From: an uncultured Flavobacteriales bacterium | Lineage (GTDB): Bacteria; Bacteroidota; Bacteroidia; Flavobacteriales_G; Salibacteraceae | Assembly (NCBI GenBank): GCA_913062955.1 | Contig: CAJXZP010000008.1 | Location: forward strand, 1-64,000 | Reading direction: 5' to 3' | Length of the DNA stretch: 64,000 nucleotides | Shown: positions 16,976 through 24,336 of the stretch, in pieces | Numbering within the stretch: position 1 is the stretch's first letter | Layout of the letters: each line of letters starts with the position of its first letter | Notes under the pieces: generated by a model | What the model was told of the DNA's origin: nothing | Database searches by the model: none | What the model saw: only the letters and a program-made list of their open reading frames with translations | Made by a program: the position numbers and the translations under genes

Positions 16976-19045
16976 ATGCGGCGTATTCTATTGATATTTT
17001 GTGGTATTTTAAGTTTTGCAATTTCCTTGAATGCGCAAAATTCGGAGGTTTCCAAATACATCCAACAAATGTATATTATTTGGGACTCTACCTATATTAA
17101 CTATTCTGTATCTCATAATGCAGGTGATTCTATTGATGCCATCAATTTATTAAAAAAGACACCTATTCAAGTCCAAGATTCGCTCAGCATCCTTACCCCA
17201 GAACTACTAGAGCAACAAGTACTCTTGCAGGAGGCAAAAACTATTGACGGAGACATGGGTTTAAATATGCGAGCTGATTATGCTTACAACTTAGATCCAG
17301 GGATTGGATTTGAAGACAACTTATTCTACACTCAAAAATTTAGAGTCGGTCTTGAAATGAATTTGTTAAGTGGTGGTTTATTTGCCAATAATACGGCTTC
17401 GAGAATAAAATACAATGAACTAGAAATACGCAGGTTACAATCACCTGAACAGGCAAAAAAACAGGATCGGTATTTAAAATGGCATAATATCATTTACCAA
17501 TTTAACTTAAAAAAAATCGAAGTTTTAAGAGCAAGAGAAAGGCTTGCCCAACATAGGGTTCAAATGGCTACCCAGCTTAATTTCCTAAAACATGTAACTC
17601 AAAAGGATTTAATACATGCTATTTCTAGTCATGCAGAAATTCAAAGCATGTTAAACATATACGAAAGTTATAATTATCAACTTGCTTCGGAATTAAAAGT
17701 CAACAGCCAAGTAGCGACCCAATTCCCTCCCATTGACATTAACTATACCTATTCTTACAAATTATTAGGGACAGAAGAACCAGATTCCATTTCGTCTTTG
17801 ATGATTGAGAATATTGAATTGAGGGATAAAACCATTAACGAATTCAAATTAAAACCTTTTGTGGCTTATAATTTTTACGATTTGGTAAGTGATAATCCCT
17901 CGAATCGAAATTATTTTTCCGTTGGGTTGACGGTGGGAGCTCCATTAAATTTCAACTCAAAAAATAGAGCAAATTTACGAGAAGCAAGATCGCAATTAGC
18001 CCTGCTCCCCACCAGTAGTAGACCGGAAATCCAACAAGACATTTTAACCCAGTTTTACGAGTTTAGATACAAACTAAAACAATACTCTAACCTGCACTAC
18101 AAAAGACAAAGCTACACGGAGTTATTACGACAAGAACAGGTAAAGCATGATATTTCCCCCCTTACTTTTAATCCAATCAGAGCCTTAAAATTAATGGACA
18201 ATGTGATGCAGATTGACATTGAAATGATTGATACCAAACAACAGATGTATCTAAAAGCTCTGAACATTTACACCGACTTGCCATTTAGTAATGCCGAAAA
18301 ACTGATCCATCCGGTTAATATGAAAAGGCAAGACCGACACTCTGGACATTTTAACAGCATTTATGTGTGGAGTAATACCATATTGAAACACGAACCTGCA
18401 GTATTAGCACACTATATCAATTTAAATCCATTTCATAGAGCCACTATTAGTTACAATTCAAATCCCGATGCCCAAATCAGAACAAATAAGTTTATTCATC
18501 ACTTACATCTAGAAGGTATTGATATCGAATTAATGATTGGGAAAAATTCATTAATTGAAGGCGGATTTACCCAACACCTGCAAAAGTTGGATACCCAATT
18601 TGACCTATCCAAAATCACCTCCATTAGTTTGGATGTAGAACCACATACACGCAAAGATTGGCATGAAAACAAAGCAAGCTACATGAAAAAGTATCACGCT
18701 TTATTAGCTGAGGCTCGTGCGTACTGTAACAATAAAGGGCTTCAATTAAGCGTGAGTATCCCAACTCATTACCCCGAAGAAGATATTTTTAAAATTTACG
18801 AAACTGTTGACCGAGTATACTTTATGTGTTACGAAAATGTAAAAACAGAATTTATTATTCGCAAAACCAATAAATATCCCATCGAAAAAACGTATATCGC
18901 ATTACGCACCAATGACTTTAACAATAGATTAGAGATGGAGAATAAATTTAAAGAGCTAAACCTGTCAACAAAGGTGGCTGGCTATTTAGTACATGATCTA
19001 GGATCATTGCTGGAATTTGATCATAATTCTTTAAACAACCAATAA
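16976..19045 (+). CDS. TolC-like outer-membrane channel fused to a TIM-barrel-like domain
   Basis: 689 residues with a signal peptide ending at SLNAQ. Residues ~45-435 have the two-fold TolC/OEP architecture: a barrel-strand pair (YTQKFRVGLEMNLLSGGLF; FSVGLTVGAPLNF), each followed by long helical stretches. Residues ~445-685 are a different domain with the alternating strand-helix pattern of a TIM barrel. It carries ISLDVEPH (D553-E555-H557) after a strand and VYFMCYENV (~613-621) after a later strand, like the acid-bearing strand ends of glycoside hydrolase-like proteins. I infer an export channel with a built-in polysaccharide-acting or binding domain. The TolC half is fairly sure and the glycosidase-like reading is an inference from fold pattern only. 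Confidence 0.7.
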   Translation: MRRILLIFCGILSFAISLNAQNSEVSKYIQQMYIIWDSTYINYSVSHNAGDSIDAINLLKKTPIQVQDSLSILTPELLEQQVLLQEAKTIDGDMGLNMRADYAYNLDPGIGFEDNLFYTQKFRVGLEMNLLSGGLFANNTASRIKYNELEIRRLQSPEQAKKQDRYLKWHNIIYQFNLKKIEVLRARERLAQHRVQMATQLNFLKHVTQKDLIHAISSHAEIQSMLNIYESYNYQLASELKVNSQVATQFPPIDINYTYSYKLLGTEEPDSISSLMIENIELRDKTINEFKLKPFVAYNFYDLVSDNPSNRNYFSVGLTVGAPLNFNSKNRANLREARSQLALLPTSSRPEIQQDILTQFYEFRYKLKQYSNLHYKRQSYTELLRQEQVKHDISPLTFNPIRALKLMDNVMQIDIEMIDTKQQMYLKALNIYTDLPFSNAEKLIHPVNMKRQDRHSGHFNSIYVWSNTILKHEPAVLAHYINLNPFHRATISYNSNPDAQIRTNKFIHHLHLEGIDIELMIGKNSLIEGGFTQHLQKLDTQFDLSKITSISLDVEPHTRKDWHENKASYMKKYHALLAEARAYCNNKGLQLSVSIPTHYPEEDIFKIYETVDRVYFMCYENVKTEFIIRKTNKYPIEKTYIALRTNDFNNRLEMENKFKELNLSTKVAGYLVHDLGSLLEFDHNSLNNQ

Positions 19046-19067
19046 TTTAAATTACAAACTATACTTT

Positions 19068-20156
19068 GTGAAATCATTAAACTTTAATAGAAAAGCCTCC
19101 ATGTTGAGAAACATGGAAGAGGAAAAAGTATCGAGTAGAACCAAAAACTGGGACAAAATTGTCTATTATGTTGTTCTTGGTTTGATCAGTTTTTTCATTT
19201 TCCGCTATTTTATTAATCAAGTATTCTATGTGCATGCCCAAGGACAAATTCTCTTTAATAGCATTAAAATTCGAGTACCAGATGATATTACCATTCATTA
19301 CTTTAAAGTAAAGGAGGGTGATACAGTGTTATATGGAGATACTCTTTTTGCGTATACAGCCGCAAGAGACGAACAAAGCCGGGGAGCATTTGCTTTTCAA
19401 ATCAAGGATGACAATAACGACAACTCCACTTCGTGGCAACAACGAGAAGTATACCAACTAAATAAAAACATCGTGTTAAATCGCTTACGTATTGGCGAAA
19501 ACATTAATCTAATTGCTTGGTACCAGTCAGAAATTCAAAAACTTCGAAATCAAGTTATTCTTGAAATAAGTTCTAAAAACAAACTAGAATCATACGAAAG
19601 TCAACTTGAAAAACTCACCATTGAAAACAAAAAATACACGAGTGAGATTTATGTTTTTAGGAAGATGATTACTGAATTGGGAGGACAGTCAGAAGAATCC
19701 ATAGAAGACGATTTTGAACATGCACCCACTCCCTATTCTGGTGGTGGGGCTGGCTACATGTCCATGAAAAGACTGTATGTAAGTCCGATGAGCGGGGTAA
19801 TTACTCGAATCTATAAAAGGCCCAATGAAGTTTCTTTAAAATCGGAAGAGATCATGAATGTGCATCAACAAGAAAGCATTTATATCAAAGCTTTTTTCAA
19901 TCCGGAAGACCTTGAGGCTATTGAGGTAGGTAGCGAAGTCTCCCTTATTTTCCCGGATGGCACCACTAGTCACGGACTCATCAGGCGTACGTATACGGCC
20001 ACGTATAGGTTACCCACTGAATTTCAAAAAAAGTACGAGTCAACTACCCGATCCATCGCAGTTGATATTTACCCTTCGGATGATGAACAATTATCCGAAT
20101 GGAAGAAATTTTATAAAATTCCAGTTCAAATCCGAAAAAATCGTTTCCAATGGTAG
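19068..20156 (+). CDS. HlyD-family periplasmic adaptor (membrane fusion protein)
   Basis: 362 residues from a GTG start. An in-frame ATG at 19101 (MLRNMEEEKV) is a possible shorter start. There is a cytoplasmic N-terminus and one transmembrane helix at ~31-52. A split barrel-sandwich hybrid follows (IRVPDDITIHYFKVKEGDTVLYGDTLF; later LYVSPMSGVITRIYKRPNEVSLKSEEI), with a helical hairpin between (~140-205) and a beta-barrel (SIYIKAFFNPEDLEAIEVGSEVSLIFPDG). This is the HlyD/Alg44-type adaptor layout that links an inner-membrane machine to a TolC channel. It lies between the TolC-like gene and the glycosyltransferase, so it may guide a nascent polysaccharide through the periplasm. Confidence 0.85.
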   Translation: MKSLNFNRKASMLRNMEEEKVSSRTKNWDKIVYYVVLGLISFFIFRYFINQVFYVHAQGQILFNSIKIRVPDDITIHYFKVKEGDTVLYGDTLFAYTAARDEQSRGAFAFQIKDDNNDNSTSWQQREVYQLNKNIVLNRLRIGENINLIAWYQSEIQKLRNQVILEISSKNKLESYESQLEKLTIENKKYTSEIYVFRKMITELGGQSEESIEDDFEHAPTPYSGGGAGYMSMKRLYVSPMSGVITRIYKRPNEVSLKSEEIMNVHQQESIYIKAFFNPEDLEAIEVGSEVSLIFPDGTTSHGLIRRTYTATYRLPTEFQKKYESTTRSIAVDIYPSDDEQLSEWKKFYKIPVQIRKNRFQW

Positions 20157-21583
20157 AAGATTTTGAAAAAGGTCAAATTATTGTCGACAAGAATGTGGTA
20201 ACCTACCACGATTTGAAATACTTTATTGTAGAGTTAAATGACAAGTTTCGACCAGATAACCTAATCAAATATGACGTCCTATTAATTGATATTAAAGAAG
20301 ATGAACTGGTTACTTATGTCGTTAAACAGATAAGAACTCATATAAATCCGAGGATTTATATGATGCCCATATTTCTACTCTCTACCACAGATTTTCATGA
20401 AGTGGTTACCACCCATTTAACGGATGGTATTTTACCTTCCATTAACCATTTAGATTCTATTGAACCAAGAGCATTGGACATTAAGGCCAATATTGAACGA
20501 ATCAATCATCCTAAAGTATTAAGTTTTGAGTCCCAAATGATCAACAGAACTTTGAACTTAATGTATACCAGGAATAAAAAGGTCTTAAATCCTATACCCT
20601 ATTTCCATTCTGGAATTGGGTATTATTATCCCGAGCTATCCATCAATTTCGATCATAGGGATGAAAGTGGCGCATTAAAAATTTTGGAGATAGCCGAACA
20701 AGAAGGACTTTTTCAATCCGAGTTTCATGAACGTGTCTATTGCTGTAATAATTGCAATGGTAGTTACTTAAACTATCGGGAAGTTTGTCCAAAATGCAAT
20801 TCTTCAGATTCAATATCTCAAGATTTAGTTCACCATTTCCCCTGTGCCTATGTTGGGCCTATTGAAGATTTCAAAAACAATATTGATGACCAATTAGACT
20901 GTCCGAAGTGTAATAAAACGCTTCGCCATATTGGAGTAGATTATGACAAACCATCGGTATTGTATACTTGTAACAGTTGTCATCACCGCTTCCAAGACTA
21001 TTATACCAAAGCTAAATGTATCACTTGTGGTACCGAAAATGATGTAGAACATTTGGTTCCTTTTTCCATCAAGAAATACATTATGACCAAAAAAGGGGAA
21101 AATGTAGCGATTAATGGATATATCAATATCGAAAAACAATTAGAGTCATTGGAAGGTACGGTAACTATGGCCATTTTCAAAGTACTGTTGACTTACGAAA
21201 TTCAGCGACTACATACGCAAGGCTATCAATCCAATATTGGTTACATCCATGTACAACATGCCGCTGCTGTAGCCGGTGTTTTAGGGCTTGAAAAACAAAA
21301 AGCCTTAATGAATGACTTAGTTCAAATGCTGAAAAGTAATTTAAACCCTTCGGATTTTGTAAGTTTTTACAACTCATCAACAATCGTTTTTTCATTTGTA
21401 AATACCAAACACAAGGAAGCCAAAGAGGCCATCGAAGAAATGAAAGACCTATCAGAAAGGTTGTTACGTAAATCATTTGAAAAGGTTCATATTGAAGTCC
21501 GTACAGATGTTATCGCATTAAAACTAGGAGGTGAGGTAGAATCTGTAGTCAATTCTATGGTATTTCCGTTAACAAAAATGTAA
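20150..21583 (+). CDS. Receiver-like / TackOD1 zinc-ribbon / degenerate GGDEF protein
   Basis: 477 residues, soluble. Residues ~35-120 look like a receiver-like domain without a clear phosphorylation pocket. Residues ~165-320 hold a Cys-rich module with CxxC or CC pairs at 199/202, 213/216, 251/254, 274/277 and 290/293, plus LVHHFPCAYVGPIEDF and LRHIGVDYDKPS. This matches the TackOD1 domain as I know it. Residues ~335-440 follow the GGDEF fold (start IQRLHTQGYQSNIGYIHV; NPSDFVSFYNSSTIVFSF), but the GGDEF signature is replaced by FYNSS, so cyclase activity is not expected. Binding of c-di-GMP or another nucleotide is also not evident. It overlaps the adaptor gene by 7 bases and is followed 6 bases later by the glycosyltransferase, which it probably regulates. 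Confidence 0.75.
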   Translation: MVEDFEKGQIIVDKNVVTYHDLKYFIVELNDKFRPDNLIKYDVLLIDIKEDELVTYVVKQIRTHINPRIYMMPIFLLSTTDFHEVVTTHLTDGILPSINHLDSIEPRALDIKANIERINHPKVLSFESQMINRTLNLMYTRNKKVLNPIPYFHSGIGYYYPELSINFDHRDESGALKILEIAEQEGLFQSEFHERVYCCNNCNGSYLNYREVCPKCNSSDSISQDLVHHFPCAYVGPIEDFKNNIDDQLDCPKCNKTLRHIGVDYDKPSVLYTCNSCHHRFQDYYTKAKCITCGTENDVEHLVPFSIKKYIMTKKGENVAINGYINIEKQLESLEGTVTMAIFKVLLTYEIQRLHTQGYQSNIGYIHVQHAAAVAGVLGLEKQKALMNDLVQMLKSNLNPSDFVSFYNSSTIVFSFVNTKHKEAKEAIEEMKDLSERLLRKSFEKVHIEVRTDVIALKLGGEVESVVNSMVFPLTKM

Positions 21584-21589
21584 ATTCAA

Positions 21590-22909
21590 ATGGATGTTTT
21601 CGGAGCGGAAATACAAGAGTTTTTTCATTACCTAAGATCCGTAGGTTTTAGTAAATTACTTCGTGTTTTTTGGTTTTTCTTCTTTTTTGAGTTTTTTCGT
21701 TATGTTATTGTCGATTTAATTTCGCTCGTTTTCATTATGTGGGACCGAAAACGAAATAGAAACAACTACGAAGATGCCAAACGAAGAATGTGGCTAGAAC
21801 TCCCTTTGGTTTCTATTGTTGTTCCCGGTAAAAACGAAGGAAAACACATCTATAAATTAACCACTTCATTAAAAGAACAAACCTACAAAAACTTCGAGTT
21901 GATAATTGTAGATGATGGTTCAGATGATGATACCGAAATCATTTGTAAAAGCTTAAAAAAAAATGGGCTAATAGACTATTTCATACGAAACGAAGTTCGT
22001 GGAGGAAAGGCTTCAGGCGCCAACACGGCCCTTCGAATAGCCAGAGGAAAATACGTGGTCCACTTAGATGCTGATTGTTCCTATGACTTTGATGCCATTG
22101 AAAACATTATCATACCCTTTTATGAAAGCCCCGATGTAGGTGCCGTAGGAGGCAACGTAATGGTTCGGAATTATAAAGAATCCCTAGCCACCACCCTACA
22201 ATCATTTGAATATACAGATGCCATAAGCATTGGCAGAATGGTAGCTAGCTACTTGGGGATTTACCGTGTGGTTTCGGGTGCTTTTGGTGCCTTTAGAATG
22301 GATATATTACAACGGGTTCAGGGCTGGGATATAGGCCCCGGGTTAGATGGTGACATTACTGTCAAATTTAGAAAACTCGGTTACAAAATAAAGTTTGAAG
22401 ACCGAGCTGTTTGTCAAACCAATGTTCCCAATAGTTTTAGAAAATTAACCAAGCAACGTTTGCGCTGGGATAAATCTCTGATCCGATTTAGACTTAGAAA
22501 ACACTCCGATGTATTTTTCCCTTCTCAAAATTTTAGCTTAACAAATTTCATTTCCTTTATAGAAAACATCACCTACACACTTGTACTGAATATAAAATGG
22601 TACATCTATGCGAGTGATATGATCTATAATTTTGCTTCCGTACTCCCGTTTATTATTGTCATGAACTTTTTTCTTTACACCACCACAAATATGTTTAAGC
22701 TTTTGGTTTTCAATATATTTAGAGAACGGAAAAACACCCCCTTTTCCTACTTCGTTTTGTATGTGCCATTGATGGTTTTCTACCATGGATACTACCTACG
22801 TATCGTAAGAACGATTGCTTATATCAAAGAATTCTTCTTTAAACAATCGTATAAAGACCCATGGAACCCTGAGAAAACTTCCATAAAAGCACTGGAAATT
22901 GGAATTTAA
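21590..22909 (+). CDS. Processive family 2 glycosyltransferase, membrane-bound
   Basis: 439 residues. A hydrophobic segment at ~22-50 precedes a GT-A domain with PLVSIVVPGKNEG, DDGSDDDT (108-115), HLDADC (DxD at 160-162), DGDIT (253-257, acceptor-side acidic residues) and QRLRW (289-293, the QxxRW motif of processive synthases). Hydrophobic segments follow at ~310-400. This is the pattern of inner-membrane polysaccharide synthases such as hyaluronan, PNAG (PgaC), alginate (Alg8) and cellulose synthases. The sugar polymerised cannot be predicted. It is the last gene of the operon, and its 3' end overlaps the convergent SGNH gene by 4 bases. Confidence 0.9.
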   Translation: MDVFGAEIQEFFHYLRSVGFSKLLRVFWFFFFFEFFRYVIVDLISLVFIMWDRKRNRNNYEDAKRRMWLELPLVSIVVPGKNEGKHIYKLTTSLKEQTYKNFELIIVDDGSDDDTEIICKSLKKNGLIDYFIRNEVRGGKASGANTALRIARGKYVVHLDADCSYDFDAIENIIIPFYESPDVGAVGGNVMVRNYKESLATTLQSFEYTDAISIGRMVASYLGIYRVVSGAFGAFRMDILQRVQGWDIGPGLDGDITVKFRKLGYKIKFEDRAVCQTNVPNSFRKLTKQRLRWDKSLIRFRLRKHSDVFFPSQNFSLTNFISFIENITYTLVLNIKWYIYASDMIYNFASVLPFIIVMNFFLYTTTNMFKLLVFNIFRERKNTPFSYFVLYVPLMVFYHGYYLRIVRTIAYIKEFFFKQSYKDPWNPEKTSIKALEIGI

Positions 22910-24183
22910 CGTTTCACTGCCAAAGACTGTACGGACACAATTTCGCCTCCATCATATAGTTTCAAATAATAAACTCCAATGGGTAAATCTGAAGTAGAAA
23001 TCAACACTACTTTTTGAGAATGACCAACCACTTTGGTTCTCATTAAATGCCCCGTAGTATTGTACAGATACACGACCCTATTTGATGGGGTATTCAAACC
23101 TGTTATTTCCACATTTACATAGGAAGATGATGGATTTGGATACACCGATAAATGCGCATTACTTACAAAATCAGAAACTCCTAAGGTAATGGATACCGTA
23201 TCCAAATAAGTATCCAGCCTACCACATTTAGAGGCCTGTAGTGTTACATAATACTCTCCTGGTGTACCATATATATGTTGTGGACTCTCTATTAAGCTAG
23301 AATCACCATCTCCAAAAAACCATACATAATCATCTGCTTGTGTCGAGTTGTTGGTAAAATCAAACGTACTCTGATTTTGGTTAAAAGAGAAATTCGCAAT
23401 GGGATCATATTCCCCAATATTCCATTGCAACATATTGTCAAACACCACTGATTTTGCTGCCATTCTAATGGTGGAGGCCTCCGAAGCAGTCAAACCGCCA
23501 TCAAATGTAATCAGGGTAGGATCTTTTCTAAATATGGTGACATAAAAAGCACAGGCAGCCGCGTAAGATCCAGCGAGAGAAGGATGTGATTCATCAGGTG
23601 AATACAGTTCTATCAACGGATAATTATTTCGAATATCACGCCAGACCGCCCCTACCGGAGAGACCAAAGCATCATTATCTTCCGCCATTTCCTGATAGCG
23701 TTCGTTCAATAAACTATCCATACCCTCATAGGTACACACCGGTGGCCAAAAAGCACAATTAGATGCATCCCCATTTTTCCGTCCCCAGGTCATAAAAAAA
23801 ATGGGCATCGAACAATCGGATCCCGATCGAATAGAATCACATAATGTTTTAGCATACGGATAAACATCCGATTGCACTTGGCCAATTGGCCAAGATGGTT
23901 CTTGACTTTGGGCTTGCAACACCACAAAATCCCAATCTTGGGCTGCAATTTTTGTGAGCGTTTGATTATTGGTCACATGATTTAAAAATCGCGTCCCACC
24001 CGGAGTTGATTGATCCGTAACCATGCTATCCCCTGCGGTTAATGCCATGTCTTTCAGCAATTCAGGCAAATCATTATAGTAGGTATAACTATTCCCAATA
24101 AACAACACCTTCTTTTCTTGACCATGGCCCATAATGGCGACAACACTTAATCCTAGTAGGATTCCAACAATCTTCTTTCTCAT
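22906..24183 (-). CDS. Secreted SGNH-hydrolase-like protein with PKD and T9SS domains
   Basis: 425 residues. The signal peptide ends near GHGQ. Residues ~24-255 resemble an SGNH/GDSL-type esterase: FIGNSYTYYNDLP has Ser after GN (block I, GNS in place of GDS), TPGGT lies near residue 61, and SPDESHPSLAGSYAAA is the DxxH block near 195-210. A PKD domain follows (~260-335: WFFGDGDSSLIESPQHIYGTPGEY), then a T9SS sorting domain (LSVYPNPSSSYVNVEI ... LPIGVYYLKLYDGGE). It probably acts outside the cell on acyl or acetyl esters, for example decorated polysaccharides. It faces the exopolysaccharide operon tail-to-tail, but whether the two are functionally linked is not known. Confidence 0.82.
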   Translation of the reverse strand: MRKKIVGILLGLSVVAIMGHGQEKKVLFIGNSYTYYNDLPELLKDMALTAGDSMVTDQSTPGGTRFLNHVTNNQTLTKIAAQDWDFVVLQAQSQEPSWPIGQVQSDVYPYAKTLCDSIRSGSDCSMPIFFMTWGRKNGDASNCAFWPPVCTYEGMDSLLNERYQEMAEDNDALVSPVGAVWRDIRNNYPLIELYSPDESHPSLAGSYAAACAFYVTIFRKDPTLITFDGGLTASEASTIRMAAKSVVFDNMLQWNIGEYDPIANFSFNQNQSTFDFTNNSTQADDYVWFFGDGDSSLIESPQHIYGTPGEYYVTLQASKCGRLDTYLDTVSITLGVSDFVSNAHLSVYPNPSSSYVNVEITGLNTPSNRVVYLYNTTGHLMRTKVVGHSQKVVLISTSDLPIGVYYLKLYDGGEIVSVQSLAVKR

Positions 24184-24298
24184 CGTACTTATTTTATTCC
24201 AACCCCATGACTAAAATGTTTATAAAATGGTTGCCTTTCTGTAAGCTTAATTTAACCCAAATTATACTTTTGGCTAAGGTACCGAAAGCTTCATTAAA

Positions 24299-24306
24299 TA
24301 TATTTG
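24299..24306 (+). promoter_or_regulatory. -7 box TATATTTG upstream of topB
   Basis: An exact TAnnTTTG lies 30 bases before the topB ATG. A second match, TACTTTTG, lies at 24265-24272. Either could be the promoter. Confidence 0.4.
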
Positions 24307-24336
24307 AGCGTAAGGTCTAAATAAAATTCCAGTTAA

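Noticed and set aside
19061-19068. TATACTTTG next to the HlyD-type gene start as a promoter box
   Set aside because: It has one base too many to fit TAnnTTTG, and the gene lies in a tight operon only 22 bases after its neighbour.
20150-21583. Active diguanylate cyclase
   Set aside because: The GGDEF signature is replaced by FYNSS and no inhibitory-site RxxD is evident. I call it degenerate.
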